The notes under the pieces were generated by a model. It was given only the letters and a program-made list of their open reading frames with translations, was not told the DNA's origin and made no database searches. Position numbers and translations under genes: made by a program. A stretch of DNA of 28,033 nt from a virus: IMG/VR virus record IMGVR_UViG_3300030085_000321, positions 1-28,033 of that record; one strand, given 5' to 3'. Of this stretch, positions 20,656 to 28,033 are shown one piece after another (position 1 is the stretch's first letter; every line of letters begins with the position of its first letter).

Positions 20656-21261
20656 TTAGATTCCGGTCTTATTAGTGTATGAATGCGAATCTGGGTTAAA
20701 TTTAACCAACAAATCCGTAAAATCATCACCAACAGATGAGTCTGGACTGTCAACAAAGTCAATGATTCTGAAGGCAAAACCAGAGGTTGAGGCCGTTGTA
20801 GCCGAAACAGCACTAGTAGAATTACCAGTAGTGGTACTTCCAGTGTTGGTAGACTGAACTGCCGCCAAGTGAACATTTTGACCCAAATCTGCCTGAGTAA
20901 CAGCGCCATCGGCCTGTACTTGGAAGACCACATCAGGGTCATCAACAATATACGCCATAGCGTCAGAGGCTACAGTGCTGGCGGGCCAGTACTGACTGAA
21001 CTGCTTTTGGCTATTGTTGGGGTCTGTGTAGGTACAACCGACAAATACGCCGACAGTACCTGCGGGAAACCCAGTTGAGTTATCTCCATTAGTCGTCACG
21101 ATTTCAATAGTGCCGCCAGCTACAATGGATACAATAGACCCATTGAAGATATTAGTACCATAACCGGACGCTATCTTTATCTGACGGGTGGAACCAGCGT
21201 AAGGCTGTCCTCCTATCAGATTTACGGCTTTTAGACCGTAAGGGGTAGCAGAAGATGCCAT
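20656..21261 (-). CDS. Head decoration or accessory head protein
   Basis: 201 residues, ATG 21261 with AGGAG 8 bases ahead, 13 bases before the capsid start. It opens with 'ATPYGLKAVNLIGGQPYAGSTRQIKI', a lead I recall in numerous marine phages directly upstream of the capsid gene. Then comes 'NGSIVSIVAGGTIEIVTT' and 'PAGTVGVFVGCTYTDP', a barrel-like beta region, and the C-terminus 'FAFRIIDFVDSPDSSVGDDFTDLLVKF'. No enzymatic motif is present. Position and the short Gly/Ser/Thr linker at 134-158 fit a capsid-stabilising or decorating protein. Confidence 0.75.
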   Translation of the reverse strand: MASSATPYGLKAVNLIGGQPYAGSTRQIKIASGYGTNIFNGSIVSIVAGGTIEIVTTNGDNSTGFPAGTVGVFVGCTYTDPNNSQKQFSQYWPASTVASDAMAYIVDDPDVVFQVQADGAVTQADLGQNVHLAAVQSTNTGSTTTGNSTSAVSATTASTSGFAFRIIDFVDSPDSSVGDDFTDLLVKFNPDSHSYTNKTGI

Positions 21262-21274
21262 GATAGACTCCTAA

Positions 21275-21727
21275 TTAATCTTTACGAAAGGAGACCGTTG
21301 ATTTCCTATCATTAAATATAGGCATACGAGGGTCACTTTCGCGCATTAAGTTGTTGTCAACAGAACGCATTTGAGCAGCAGTTTGCTGCTTGTAATAATC
21401 ATTACGTTCGTTGACAAGTTCTTCAGGAGCTTTGCAAAGCATTAGCCCACCTATAATGATATTGTCTTTAAACCTGTCATCAACGACAGCATCAGAAAAT
21501 ATCTCAGGGTGAGCGTCTGTTTTTACTGGCTCCCAACCTTCACGTAATTTGGAAGAAACATTAGTAGCGTCTGGAACGCCTCTTGTGGCAATACGTATCC
21601 AGCGATAGGCATACCCTTCTTCAGGTATTGGGTTAGGCAATGTATCGGGCCTGTTCCAAGCCTGTTTACGAGTATCCTTTTCTCTCTTTTCGCTATCTCT
21701 GGACTTCTGTAGTTTGTTATCAGCCAT
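21275..21727 (-). CDS. Conserved head-region protein of unknown function
   Basis: 150 residues, ATG 21727 with AGGA 7-8 bases ahead and an 8-base overlap with the scaffold gene. The first 30 residues are charged and probably disordered. The core 'YAYRWIRIATRGVPDATNVSSKLREGWEPV' is a compact, well-conserved motif also present in other phages. The rest is helical (EELVNERNDYYKQQTAAQMRSV), ending 'DRKSTVSFRKD'. I have seen this family only beside scaffold and capsid genes, but I cannot name its role. A capsid assembly or head completion partner is the best inference. Confidence 0.72.
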   Translation of the reverse strand: MADNKLQKSRDSEKREKDTRKQAWNRPDTLPNPIPEEGYAYRWIRIATRGVPDATNVSSKLREGWEPVKTDAHPEIFSDAVVDDRFKDNIIIGGLMLCKAPEELVNERNDYYKQQTAAQMRSVDNNLMRESDPRMPIFNDRKSTVSFRKD

Positions 21728-22787
21728 TTTGTTTCCTCGCTAATTCAGCAACCTGTTTGGCGTATTGTTCCAAGGGAACCCCAAGTCTTTTCGCAACAGC
21801 TATCTGTGACTGCTTTAATTTCACCTTTTTAGGTGAAGTGCTCCGCGTAGCGGGTGCAACCACATTGCTTGGTTTTTGCTTGGGAGCCTCCTCTGGCTCA
21901 TCTTCTATCCCTTCATCAAATTGATCGGGGAATATTTGTCGCATACGAGAGTTTATCCTCTCGTAGTATTCGTCTGATTGAGGACTTACACCCTCTTTCG
22001 TCAATTTCGTATGCAAACCTAGAGCAAACGCGGTCATTTCATCGTCAGACCCAAACCAAGGATTTTTAGTCCTCCATGCTTCAGCCTTTTCGTCTCGCTG
22101 CGGTTGTTCTGGCGCAAGTTGTTGTGATTGAACATTATTTTCATTATTTTGTAAAGTAGTTTGGTTATTTGCAGGTATTTCCCGCTGTTTCATACCATTA
22201 ACTTTATCTAAACGTATTTGAGCAGCGTTTAGCAGTGTTTGTGCCTGTAGTACCGCATCTGGCTCTCCTGCTTCATACGCTTCTTTGTATTGCTTTTGGG
22301 CGACAGCAAGCTCAGATTCAACCTGTTTCTTAGCAGACTCAATCAAAGCATTGTGGTTCTGTGCTCCTTTAGCGTTAAGTTCTTGATTTTGTTCAATAAG
22401 TTTTTGGGCATACGCTATCGCTTCTTCGCGTTCACGAACAGCTTGTTCTTTAGCCCTTCGCTCATCATGGTATCCCTTACTAAAATGTTGGATACGTTTT
22501 TTAACTTTATCCGAATAGTTTTCTAACTCTTCGTTGGTCACCTCTTCAGGAGGTTCAGAAGGTTTGCGCCCTCTGTCAGCGGGAGGTGTATCGTCCTCCA
22601 CCTCTATTTCAACCTCGCTCTTTTCGGCTGCTTCCTTTTTATCGGGCTTCCCTATGGTTTCACGCCCTACCGCATCTTCTACTTCTATATTGGTATCTAC
22701 CACTTCTTCTTCCTTTACCTCTACTTCCTGTAGTTTTTCATCCTTTTCTGGGTCAGGAAACTCAAATTCTACTTGTTGCATTGGCAT
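21720..22787 (-). CDS. Scaffold protein
   Basis: 355 residues, ATG 22787 with GAGGAG 9 bases ahead. The protein is acidic at the N-terminus (1-100, Glu/Asp/Pro-rich), followed by a long coiled coil (about 100-240: YSDKVKKRIQHFSKGYHDERR, EREEAIAYAQKLIEQNQEL). After a Gln/Asn-rich linker it ends in a Lys-rich helical segment (KKVKLKQSQIAVAKRLG...LARKQNG). An acidic coiled-coil body with a basic C-terminal helix that docks on the coat protein is the classical layout of phage scaffolds such as P22's. Location between portal and capsid supports this. It would guide procapsid assembly and then leave. Confidence 0.85.
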   Translation of the reverse strand: MPMQQVEFEFPDPEKDEKLQEVEVKEEEVVDTNIEVEDAVGRETIGKPDKKEAAEKSEVEIEVEDDTPPADRGRKPSEPPEEVTNEELENYSDKVKKRIQHFSKGYHDERRAKEQAVREREEAIAYAQKLIEQNQELNAKGAQNHNALIESAKKQVESELAVAQKQYKEAYEAGEPDAVLQAQTLLNAAQIRLDKVNGMKQREIPANNQTTLQNNENNVQSQQLAPEQPQRDEKAEAWRTKNPWFGSDDEMTAFALGLHTKLTKEGVSPQSDEYYERINSRMRQIFPDQFDEGIEDEPEEAPKQKPSNVVAPATRSTSPKKVKLKQSQIAVAKRLGVPLEQYAKQVAELARKQNG

Positions 22788-22797
22788 AATTTACTCC

Positions 22798-23223
22798 TCA
22801 CGCACGAGTCAGTTTACTCGGATCGTCAATTACGGCTTCAATCGAGTCGTCATTCATAATGCGATACTCAACATCACCCACTCTAAGTCTAGTGCCTGTG
22901 TTTGCTCGGAATACTACGTAATCTCCTTCCTTACACCACGGGCCATTAGGAAAACGTTCTTTATCCTTATAGGCTTCATCCCCCATATCACAGACAACAC
23001 CTGTCATCTGGAGAATGTTTTCTTCCCTTATGGTTTGAGTAGCTTTCGCAATACCACTATCAAACGTATCTTCTGCGTTAGATAAGGCCACCATAACCCT
23101 ATAACCAACAGGCTTGGGAACATGTTTGTCTAAGACTACTTCTTTCTGCTTTTCAAACTCTTGTTCCGCTATCTTCTTCTTTCGCTTGGCTTCAATAGCC
23201 GTCATTTCAATCGCTTCAGGCAT
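22798..23223 (-). CDS. GroES-like co-chaperonin
   Basis: 141 residues from ATG 23223, 6 bases after GGAAG and overlapping the upstream stop by 8 bases. The ATG at 23229 is too close to that site. After a basic 35-residue N-terminal helix (AKRKKKIAEQEFEKQK) comes the co-chaperonin pattern: PKPVGYRVMVAL, a mobile-loop region with SGIAKATQTIRE, TGVVCDMGDEAY, CKEGDYVVFRANTGTRLRVGDVEYRIMNDDSIEAVI. This mirrors GroES (RPL.DRV, GVVVAVG, VKVGD, EYLI...DILAVI). It likely caps host GroEL to fold the coat protein, as T4 gp31 does. The N-terminal extension is longer than in GroES. Confidence 0.85.
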   Translation of the reverse strand: MPEAIEMTAIEAKRKKKIAEQEFEKQKEVVLDKHVPKPVGYRVMVALSNAEDTFDSGIAKATQTIREENILQMTGVVCDMGDEAYKDKERFPNGPWCKEGDYVVFRANTGTRLRVGDVEYRIMNDDSIEAVIDDPSKLTRA

Positions 23224-23413
23224 CGTCATCTTCCATATAAGTACGCGAGAGGTCTTGTATTTCTCTGCGTGCGGTGGCTAGACCCCGTATCACCCCGCAC
23301 GATTCCTTATATTCGGCGTAGTCTTGAGCACTACCACCGCTAACGAATTCTTCCTGTTGTTTCTGTAACTCAGTTAATTTTTCTTCTAGCACGTCAAAGA
23401 CGGTCTTTGTCAT
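23216..23413 (-). CDS. Small coiled-coil protein between portal and co-chaperonin
   Basis: 65 residues, ATG 23413, 6 bases after the portal stop, overlapping the GroES gene by 8 bases. The product is a single helical coil (VFDVLEEKLTELQKQQEEF, SCGVIRGLATARREIQDL) with an acidic end (MEDDDA). A similar short gene follows the portal in many podoviruses of marine origin. No function is known. It may be a portal or scaffold-associated assembly factor. The start lacks a good ribosome site, so it may depend on coupling with the portal gene. Confidence 0.72.
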   Translation of the reverse strand: MTKTVFDVLEEKLTELQKQQEEFVSGGSAQDYAEYKESCGVIRGLATARREIQDLSRTYMEDDDA

Positions 23414-23419
23414 TAGTTA

Positions 23420-25840
23420 TTACTCTTTTTTAGTTTTGTCCGTTTTGGCGAGGTCAATTATAGTTTTAGCCTCTTCTAAGTTCTGTTTTGCATCAGCCTG
23501 TTCTGTCATAGACGCAATACGAGAGGCTTCGATAGCCGCAGTATTCTTAGCTTTCTGCGTATCTAACTCTAATCTTGCCGCGTCAAGCATAGTATCTGCT
23601 TCATCTTTAGCCGCTTTGCGTTGTTGTTCCTGTGCTTTAAGCTGCAATTCGGCTTGCTTCATCTGGAATACAGGGTCTTGTGCCTGTTGCTGTTGAGCCG
23701 CTTGTGCCGCTTGCTGTTGTTTCTGAGCAGTAAGCTGTGAACTTGCTGAAGCCATAGCCTGTGAAAGAAGTTTCTCTGCCTGTTCTGGCATTTCATCTTC
23801 CATGTCAGGTAGTTCCACACCGAGTTGCGCTTCCATCTGTTGCCTATAACTAAACGCAATATGTTCCGCAATGTGTGCCTGTAACGCCGCTATAACCTGT
23901 TGTGCTGCGGGGTTCTGTTGGATAAACCCACCAATCTGTGGGTCTTGCAGGAACGCTTGGTGTGTTGCTATGTGTGCGTCATGGTCTTGATAAATAAAGG
24001 CTTTTATTGGTTTGCCTACCAAGACATCCATGTTTTCAGATACCGGATCAGTAGGTTCTATATCGTCAGCAGTTGGCACTAACTTATCTGCGTTCTTAAT
24101 ACCCAACACTTCGATCATCTGCCTGTGTAACTGAGGCAAGTCATAGATTTGAGGTGTAGCTTGTGCTAGTTGCATGACCGTTTGGTACTGCACCACACGC
24201 TGTGCCATTGTGCTGCTATTAGGATCGCTGACAGGAATAACTTCCACAGTGTCGTAATCCGCACGTCTAGCACGAGGCTCTGCACGATTGGGTACATACA
24301 TGTACTCTTCAGGAGCATACTCAGCAATCAAAGCTCTGAGTAATTTAAACTCCTGTTTCATCGCATAGTGCACACGGGACTGCACGGCTGCCATTGGCTT
24401 TAACGTGCGTTCCAAAATAGCTAGTGTAGTTCCAACCGGAGCGTTAGCACTCATGTCCGATATGTTCATATCAGAGATAGCGCCAAGTCTCCTACCTTCT
24501 TCTGTTATCTGTTGTAATAAAGCAAGCAGTGTTTGACTTGGCTCCTTATAAGGAAGCGTCATTAAATTGTCTTTTATACTGCCACTTGGCACGTCTACGT
24601 CACGAAACTCTCCCGGCCCTATCGGAGTATCGTCTCCTTTAACCCTTAGACCGCGAGACTTTAACCCTCCGGGCAAGTTTGCCAATGTACCAGCGTCAAC
24701 TAATTGACGGATAATTGAAGTTCCTGCTTTGGCATAACCACCAATAATATGAATTAAACCAAGACCATAGAAGCCAAATCCGGGCACATAAGAGTAATGG
24801 ACAAAATGTTGACGCTTGAGTGTCAAAGGATCGTCAGGGTTCCAGTTACGCCTTATAGACAGTACTTCTCCTGTTCCTTGTTCTATACTAACCACATAAG
24901 GTTTAGCTATCTGTAGAGAGTCTTCGTCTTCCTGATCCACTCCATCAATAACAAGATCAGCATGAATCTCTAATATAGTGTACCGATCATCTGTATTAAG
25001 TGTATAACCGCCTTCTTCCGCTTTCTTCTCTTCAATATCAGTGTGGTAGTAAACAGGCTCACCCAATTCTAGTTCTCGGTAGAAGCCAGCCGCTTGCAAC
25101 TTGATAAGTTCGTTTTTGGTTTTACGCATTACGTGTGTAACACGTTCAGCAGTCTCTATGTTAGAAGCGCCATAAGGCACAATTACATCCTCCGCAGGAA
25201 TGTACATAGCGACCTGTCGCCCAAGATTGGGGTCATAGTACACTTTTTTAAATGCAGACCCTGCAAGACCAAGACTGTAAAGTAGACGTTCGTGCTCCGG
25301 GCGATATTCCATCATCACCTCAGTAAGCTCGTAGTTCATGTCTGTTTGGACACGCGATGCTGCATCCTCTTTTTCCTTGGTGACTTCACCAAGTATCTTG
25401 GTCTTGACAGGGCCAGCAGCGGGAAACGTTTCACTCATCGCTTCGGCTTGGAAACGAATAGCGGCTTCTGCCAATACATTACTGTAGACTCCACAGGCTT
25501 CTTCCCACGGTTCTACACGTTCTTCATACTTAAAACCTAATACATCCAACCCTTTGACAAAAGTATCTGCCCATTCCTTACGGCTTGATGTGTCTCCTTC
25601 AACATGACCCACAAGTTCAGAAGATATATCTACTAAATCAGAATCATCCAAGTATTCGGCAAGGTTGGCATCAAATGGCGCTCCCATAGTCTCTTGAAGA
25701 CCTTCTTCAGGAACCAATGTAATTTCGACAGACCCATCATCTAAAGTCACCATATCAGGGTTTACAATCCCAATCTCCATCGTTGACTCTTCAGCCTCTA
25801 TTCCTTCAGGGGTCTGATATAAACTTTTCTCAATAGCCAT
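23420..25840 (-). CDS. Portal protein (P22-like)
   Basis: 806 residues, ATG 25840 in a TAATG overlap with the terminase stop. The body shows the portal landmarks: WEEACGVYSNVLAEAAIRFQ, the wing and stem area (LLYSLGLAGSAFKKVYYDP), HYSYVPGFGFYGLGLIHIIG, LVDAGTLANLPGGLKSRG and 'GTTLAILERTLKPMAAVQSRVHYAM'. The last 170 residues are a Gln/Ala-rich coiled coil (QQQAAQAAQQQQAQ) like the helical barrel of the P22 portal, which reaches into the capsid. P22 portal is about 725 residues, so this one is a little longer. It forms the dodecameric DNA entry channel and docks terminase. Confidence 0.92.
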   Translation of the reverse strand: MAIEKSLYQTPEGIEAEESTMEIGIVNPDMVTLDDGSVEITLVPEEGLQETMGAPFDANLAEYLDDSDLVDISSELVGHVEGDTSSRKEWADTFVKGLDVLGFKYEERVEPWEEACGVYSNVLAEAAIRFQAEAMSETFPAAGPVKTKILGEVTKEKEDAASRVQTDMNYELTEVMMEYRPEHERLLYSLGLAGSAFKKVYYDPNLGRQVAMYIPAEDVIVPYGASNIETAERVTHVMRKTKNELIKLQAAGFYRELELGEPVYYHTDIEEKKAEEGGYTLNTDDRYTILEIHADLVIDGVDQEDEDSLQIAKPYVVSIEQGTGEVLSIRRNWNPDDPLTLKRQHFVHYSYVPGFGFYGLGLIHIIGGYAKAGTSIIRQLVDAGTLANLPGGLKSRGLRVKGDDTPIGPGEFRDVDVPSGSIKDNLMTLPYKEPSQTLLALLQQITEEGRRLGAISDMNISDMSANAPVGTTLAILERTLKPMAAVQSRVHYAMKQEFKLLRALIAEYAPEEYMYVPNRAEPRARRADYDTVEVIPVSDPNSSTMAQRVVQYQTVMQLAQATPQIYDLPQLHRQMIEVLGIKNADKLVPTADDIEPTDPVSENMDVLVGKPIKAFIYQDHDAHIATHQAFLQDPQIGGFIQQNPAAQQVIAALQAHIAEHIAFSYRQQMEAQLGVELPDMEDEMPEQAEKLLSQAMASASSQLTAQKQQQAAQAAQQQQAQDPVFQMKQAELQLKAQEQQRKAAKDEADTMLDAARLELDTQKAKNTAAIEASRIASMTEQADAKQNLEEAKTIIDLAKTDKTKKE

Positions 25841-27432
25841 TAGTAGTACCCGCCTCTACGTTGCTTAAAGTATTGCACTTCATCCGGTTCATCTGAGGGT
25901 AATCGTATGAACCCACCCTGCCTAAACCGCATAAGCGCCATTACAGTCGAGTCCACCAAGTCATCATTAGGCATGAACGGGAACCCCGCTACTTCTTCCA
26001 CAAGTTCTTCTGCCCAACGTGTTTGAGGAACCCACGTTAATCCTGACTTTATTATATCGGCAACAGAGTTCAATCGCGCCATTTTATCGCCCGAACCTCT
26101 GTGAGGTGTGTATTCTTGCACAACCAGCCCCATTCTGCGAAATTCTTGGTATAAAGGTGTGCCACTTCCCTTCTTCTCCACAATAAACGCATCCGGTTCC
26201 CACTCCATGTACTCGTTATAAGACAACTCTTTGAGTTCAGGAAACTCTAACCGTTCCTTGATGGAGTTCAACAGGATTATCTCGTACCTGCCTTCCTCAT
26301 CGTTATGGAACACGCCCCACGTAGTTATCGCTGTATAGTCAGCACGGTTATGTTTCTCGGCTGCGGCATCCAGAGACATAATCAAATACTCACACTGCGG
26401 CGGGTTCTCATCTTTCCATTCCTTCCACCACTCCCGTTTTACCAGAGCAGCCTCTTCTGCGGTGGGCGTTTGCTGATACTGGGCGTTCCACTGGAACAGC
26501 GGCATGGAAGCCTTGGTACGGTGAAGTGCGTCAAGGTTAAAGAACTCAGGCCACAAGGGTTTCTCTTGGTCATTGACATCCAGTATCGCAGGAAACTCCA
26601 CTATCTCGTATTTGTCAGACAGCTCATTCTGCGTCATGTCCCGCACTACCCGACCTGTTAGGTCATCCATGTGCCACCGTGTCTGTATGATAGCCACGCG
26701 ACCTCCGGGCATCAGACGAGTTCGAGCACCAAAGGTAAACCACTCGTAGGCTTTATCGAACACATCAAGGTTTCCGTTGATGATGTCCTGCTCATTATGC
26801 GGGTCATCTACCAGAAGCAGGTGTGCACCACGACCTGCAAGGGCTGAACCCACACCACAAGCGAAATACTCACCCCCTTCGCTGGTGTTCCATCGCCCTG
26901 CCGACTTACTATCCACCGCCAGTTTGGTATCAGGGAATATCTCTTGGTACTGAGGCGTGCTTATGAGGTTTCTCACCTTACGTCCAAAGTCCACCGCAAG
27001 GTCTGTGGTGTGTGAGACCATCAATACCTTCTTATCGGGGTTCCTACCCAAGAACCATGCGGGAAAATAGATGGAAACCAACTGGGATTTACCGTGTCTG
27101 GGGGGCATATTGACACAAATACGGTCTTTCCCCGTTTCAGGGAGGGGTTTGCCAGCATAGTCGTACTCTCGACCTTGTTCTATCTCCATTAGAAGGTCAC
27201 CCAGTATGCGATGATGCTTGCCCACCTTGTAATCTGGCTGCATACGCTGACAAAACTGGATTAAATCACGCCGAGAGGCTTCAACACGCTGTTTTTGCTT
27301 GTAATTTTCGACTATTTCAAATAATCGTTGTACTTCTTCGTCCGAATAGTTGTCTGCATCGGCTAAAAGGGCTTCAAGTTCGGCTTCACTGACTATTTCT
27401 TCGGATTCAACGGACTGTAGCACAGCACTCAT
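25840..27432 (-). CDS. terL: Terminase large subunit (ATPase and nuclease)
   Basis: 530 residues from ATG 27432, one base after the small-subunit stop, with AGGTGG 9 bases ahead. An in-frame ATG at 27450 lacks such a site. In this numbering the Walker A is PPRHGKS (110-116), Walker B LLLVDD (205-210) and a coupling motif IIQTRWH (248-254). The RNase H-type nuclease follows with Asp355 (MSLDAAA), Glu419 (FIVEKKGSG) and Asp491/Asp494 (NDDLVDS). The protein pumps DNA into the procapsid and cuts it. The motif order and 'PRHGKS' fit P22-like/headful-type terminases in the Terminase_6 group. The packaging mode cannot be proved from this alone. Confidence 0.95.
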   Translation of the reverse strand: MSAVLQSVESEEIVSEAELEALLADADNYSDEEVQRLFEIVENYKQKQRVEASRRDLIQFCQRMQPDYKVGKHHRILGDLLMEIEQGREYDYAGKPLPETGKDRICVNMPPRHGKSQLVSIYFPAWFLGRNPDKKVLMVSHTTDLAVDFGRKVRNLISTPQYQEIFPDTKLAVDSKSAGRWNTSEGGEYFACGVGSALAGRGAHLLLVDDPHNEQDIINGNLDVFDKAYEWFTFGARTRLMPGGRVAIIQTRWHMDDLTGRVVRDMTQNELSDKYEIVEFPAILDVNDQEKPLWPEFFNLDALHRTKASMPLFQWNAQYQQTPTAEEAALVKREWWKEWKDENPPQCEYLIMSLDAAAEKHNRADYTAITTWGVFHNDEEGRYEIILLNSIKERLEFPELKELSYNEYMEWEPDAFIVEKKGSGTPLYQEFRRMGLVVQEYTPHRGSGDKMARLNSVADIIKSGLTWVPQTRWAEELVEEVAGFPFMPNDDLVDSTVMALMRFRQGGFIRLPSDEPDEVQYFKQRRGGYY

Positions 27433-27433
27433 G

Positions 27434-27922
27434 CTACTTACCCACCTCATAAATACCGTCTTTGTTCTCTTTTAGCTCTAAAAGGCTCTCTTTTAGCTTT
27501 TGCCGTAGCTCTTGGGCGTTTTGATGCGTTATTTTGACTTCTTTTTTGTCTGCAAACAGTCCAACTTCGCTAATCCTGCCGATATTAACTAAAGCAGAGA
27601 TACGTTCAGAGGCTTTATCGTTCTGTGTCTCCAGAATAAGACTGTTAATTACAAAGTCACGGAGCTTGGCAGGGGTGGCATTTAGCGAATTACCATGTTC
27701 TTTCAGAATATTCACCGCTTGGAGCTGCGATACAGTAACTCCTTCGGCGCGATCTGGTTTGGTAGTAGCTTTTTTGTCAGAAGTTGTGGGGGTAACAAGT
27801 TGTAAATCGTGTTCTTCTAGCAGTTCTTTGTTGCGACAAGCAGCCTCTGCGGTTTCGCGCACGTCTACATACTTGAGATTAACTGGCAACTCAATAGGAG
27901 TGGCCGTGTCAGAAGAATCCAT
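27434..27922 (-). CDS. terS: Probable terminase small subunit
   Basis: 162 residues, start ATG 27922 with a weak ribosome site. It is the gene just before terL with only 1 base between. A disordered lead with Thr/Lys (TPTTSDKKATTKPDR) precedes helices 'VSQLQAVNILKEHGNSL', 'AKLRDFVINSLILETQND' and 'SERISALVNIGRISEVGLF', and a charged coiled coil at the end (AQELRQKLKESLLELKEN). A central oligomerising helix bundle with an N-terminal DNA-binding part and a C-terminal tail is the usual TerS design. The assignment rests mainly on position and shape, because TerS sequences diverge quickly. Confidence 0.65.
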   Translation of the reverse strand: MDSSDTATPIELPVNLKYVDVRETAEAACRNKELLEEHDLQLVTPTTSDKKATTKPDRAEGVTVSQLQAVNILKEHGNSLNATPAKLRDFVINSLILETQNDKASERISALVNIGRISEVGLFADKKEVKITHQNAQELRQKLKESLLELKENKDGIYEVGK

Positions 27923-28033
27923 AGCGTTACCATCGCAGACTTAGTGTCGTAAGGCGTAAGTATAGGAACTTATTGAGAAAAGTAAAGGGAGGTTAAAGGT
28001 TCCATAAGGGGGTGGTTTCTAGTTTGGCGCATT
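27923..28033. other. Non-coding leader upstream of the terminase operon
   Basis: This 111-base stretch has no convincing gene. It holds the promoter-like boxes described at 27959-27986. On the minus strand, counted from the right edge, it reads AAT GCG CCA AAC TAG, which might be the end of another gene lying outside the window, but five codons cannot prove this. Confidence 0.5.
27959..27986 (-). promoter_or_regulatory. Sigma-70-type promoter ahead of the packaging/head operon
   Basis: On the minus strand TTTACT (27986-27981, a 4/6 match to TTGACA) is separated by 16 bases from TATACT (27964-27959, 5/6 match to TATAAT). It lies 36 bases before the terS ATG at 27922, a normal distance for a promoter. 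No other such pair is nearby, and the genes downstream for 27 kb have no better candidate, so it may start the main late message. This is a pattern match only. Confidence 0.5.

Noticed and set aside
20646-20948. A 100-residue Leu-rich open frame on the minus strand
   Set aside because: It is out of frame inside the well-supported head gene 20656-21261. Its composition is that of a shifted frame, with no ribosome site.
1-28033. Search for tRNA, integrase, attachment site or origin
   Set aside because: I saw no cloverleaf-like tRNA sequence and no recombinase motif, and no direct repeat at both ends that would argue for an att site.

Overview
The window is a stretch of a tailed double-stranded DNA phage genome that most likely infects a marine Gram-negative bacterium. 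Every supported gene lies on the minus strand, so the map reads from right (28033) to left (1). It looks like one long late, morphogenetic transcription unit with genes abutting or overlapping by 1-30 bases. No replication, integrase, RNA polymerase, tRNA or CRISPR feature is visible. The set (P22-like portal, HK97-fold-type coat protein, two neck adaptors, a P22 gp10-like stabilisation/hub protein, and no tape measure, tail tube or sheath gene) points to a short-tailed (podovirus-like) phage. The marine assignment is an inference, made because many of these small genes resemble ones I recall from uncultured marine phages. The sequence looks moderately A+T-rich by eye.

Region by region, in transcription order. 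(1) 27986-19731, packaging and head: a promoter-like site, small and large terminase, portal, a 65-residue coiled-coil protein, a GroES-like co-chaperonin, a scaffold, two conserved head proteins and the major capsid protein, closed by a Rho-independent terminator. (2) 19617-16404: virion jelly-roll-type proteins and a run of very small Lys/Arg-rich proteins, one of which carries an EF-hand-like loop. (3) 16400-13470: two neck/adaptor proteins of the same apparent design, a zinc-ribbon plus cupredoxin-like protein, and small virion proteins. (4) 13460-10530: Gly/Val repeat protein, tail-fibre-like protein and a seven-bladed RCC1-type propeller. (5) 10526-6540: a sugar/sulfate modification cassette, consisting of a sulfotransferase fused to a GT9-like glycosyltransferase, a small tail-associated gene, a GT25-like glycosyltransferase, an APS-kinase-like protein and a GT32-like glycosyltransferase. 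(6) 6530-3967, lysis: Cys-rich small protein, coiled-coil membrane protein, class 3 lipase, lipoprotein, 3TM holin and GH24 endolysin. (7) 3967-1: stabilisation/hub protein, a virion protein and a large Pro/Gly-rich virion protein that runs off the left edge.

The most interesting part is region 5. An APS kinase would make the sulfate donor PAPS from host APS, a sulfotransferase would use it, and three glycosyltransferases would build the acceptor. This amounts to a candidate phage-borne route to a sulfated glycan, inserted between tail-fibre and lysis genes. The other points of note are a virion protein carrying a complete set of type-1 copper ligands, a lipase embedded in the lysis cluster, a phage GroES, a dense group of histone-like small proteins, and a terminator placed exactly after the capsid gene.
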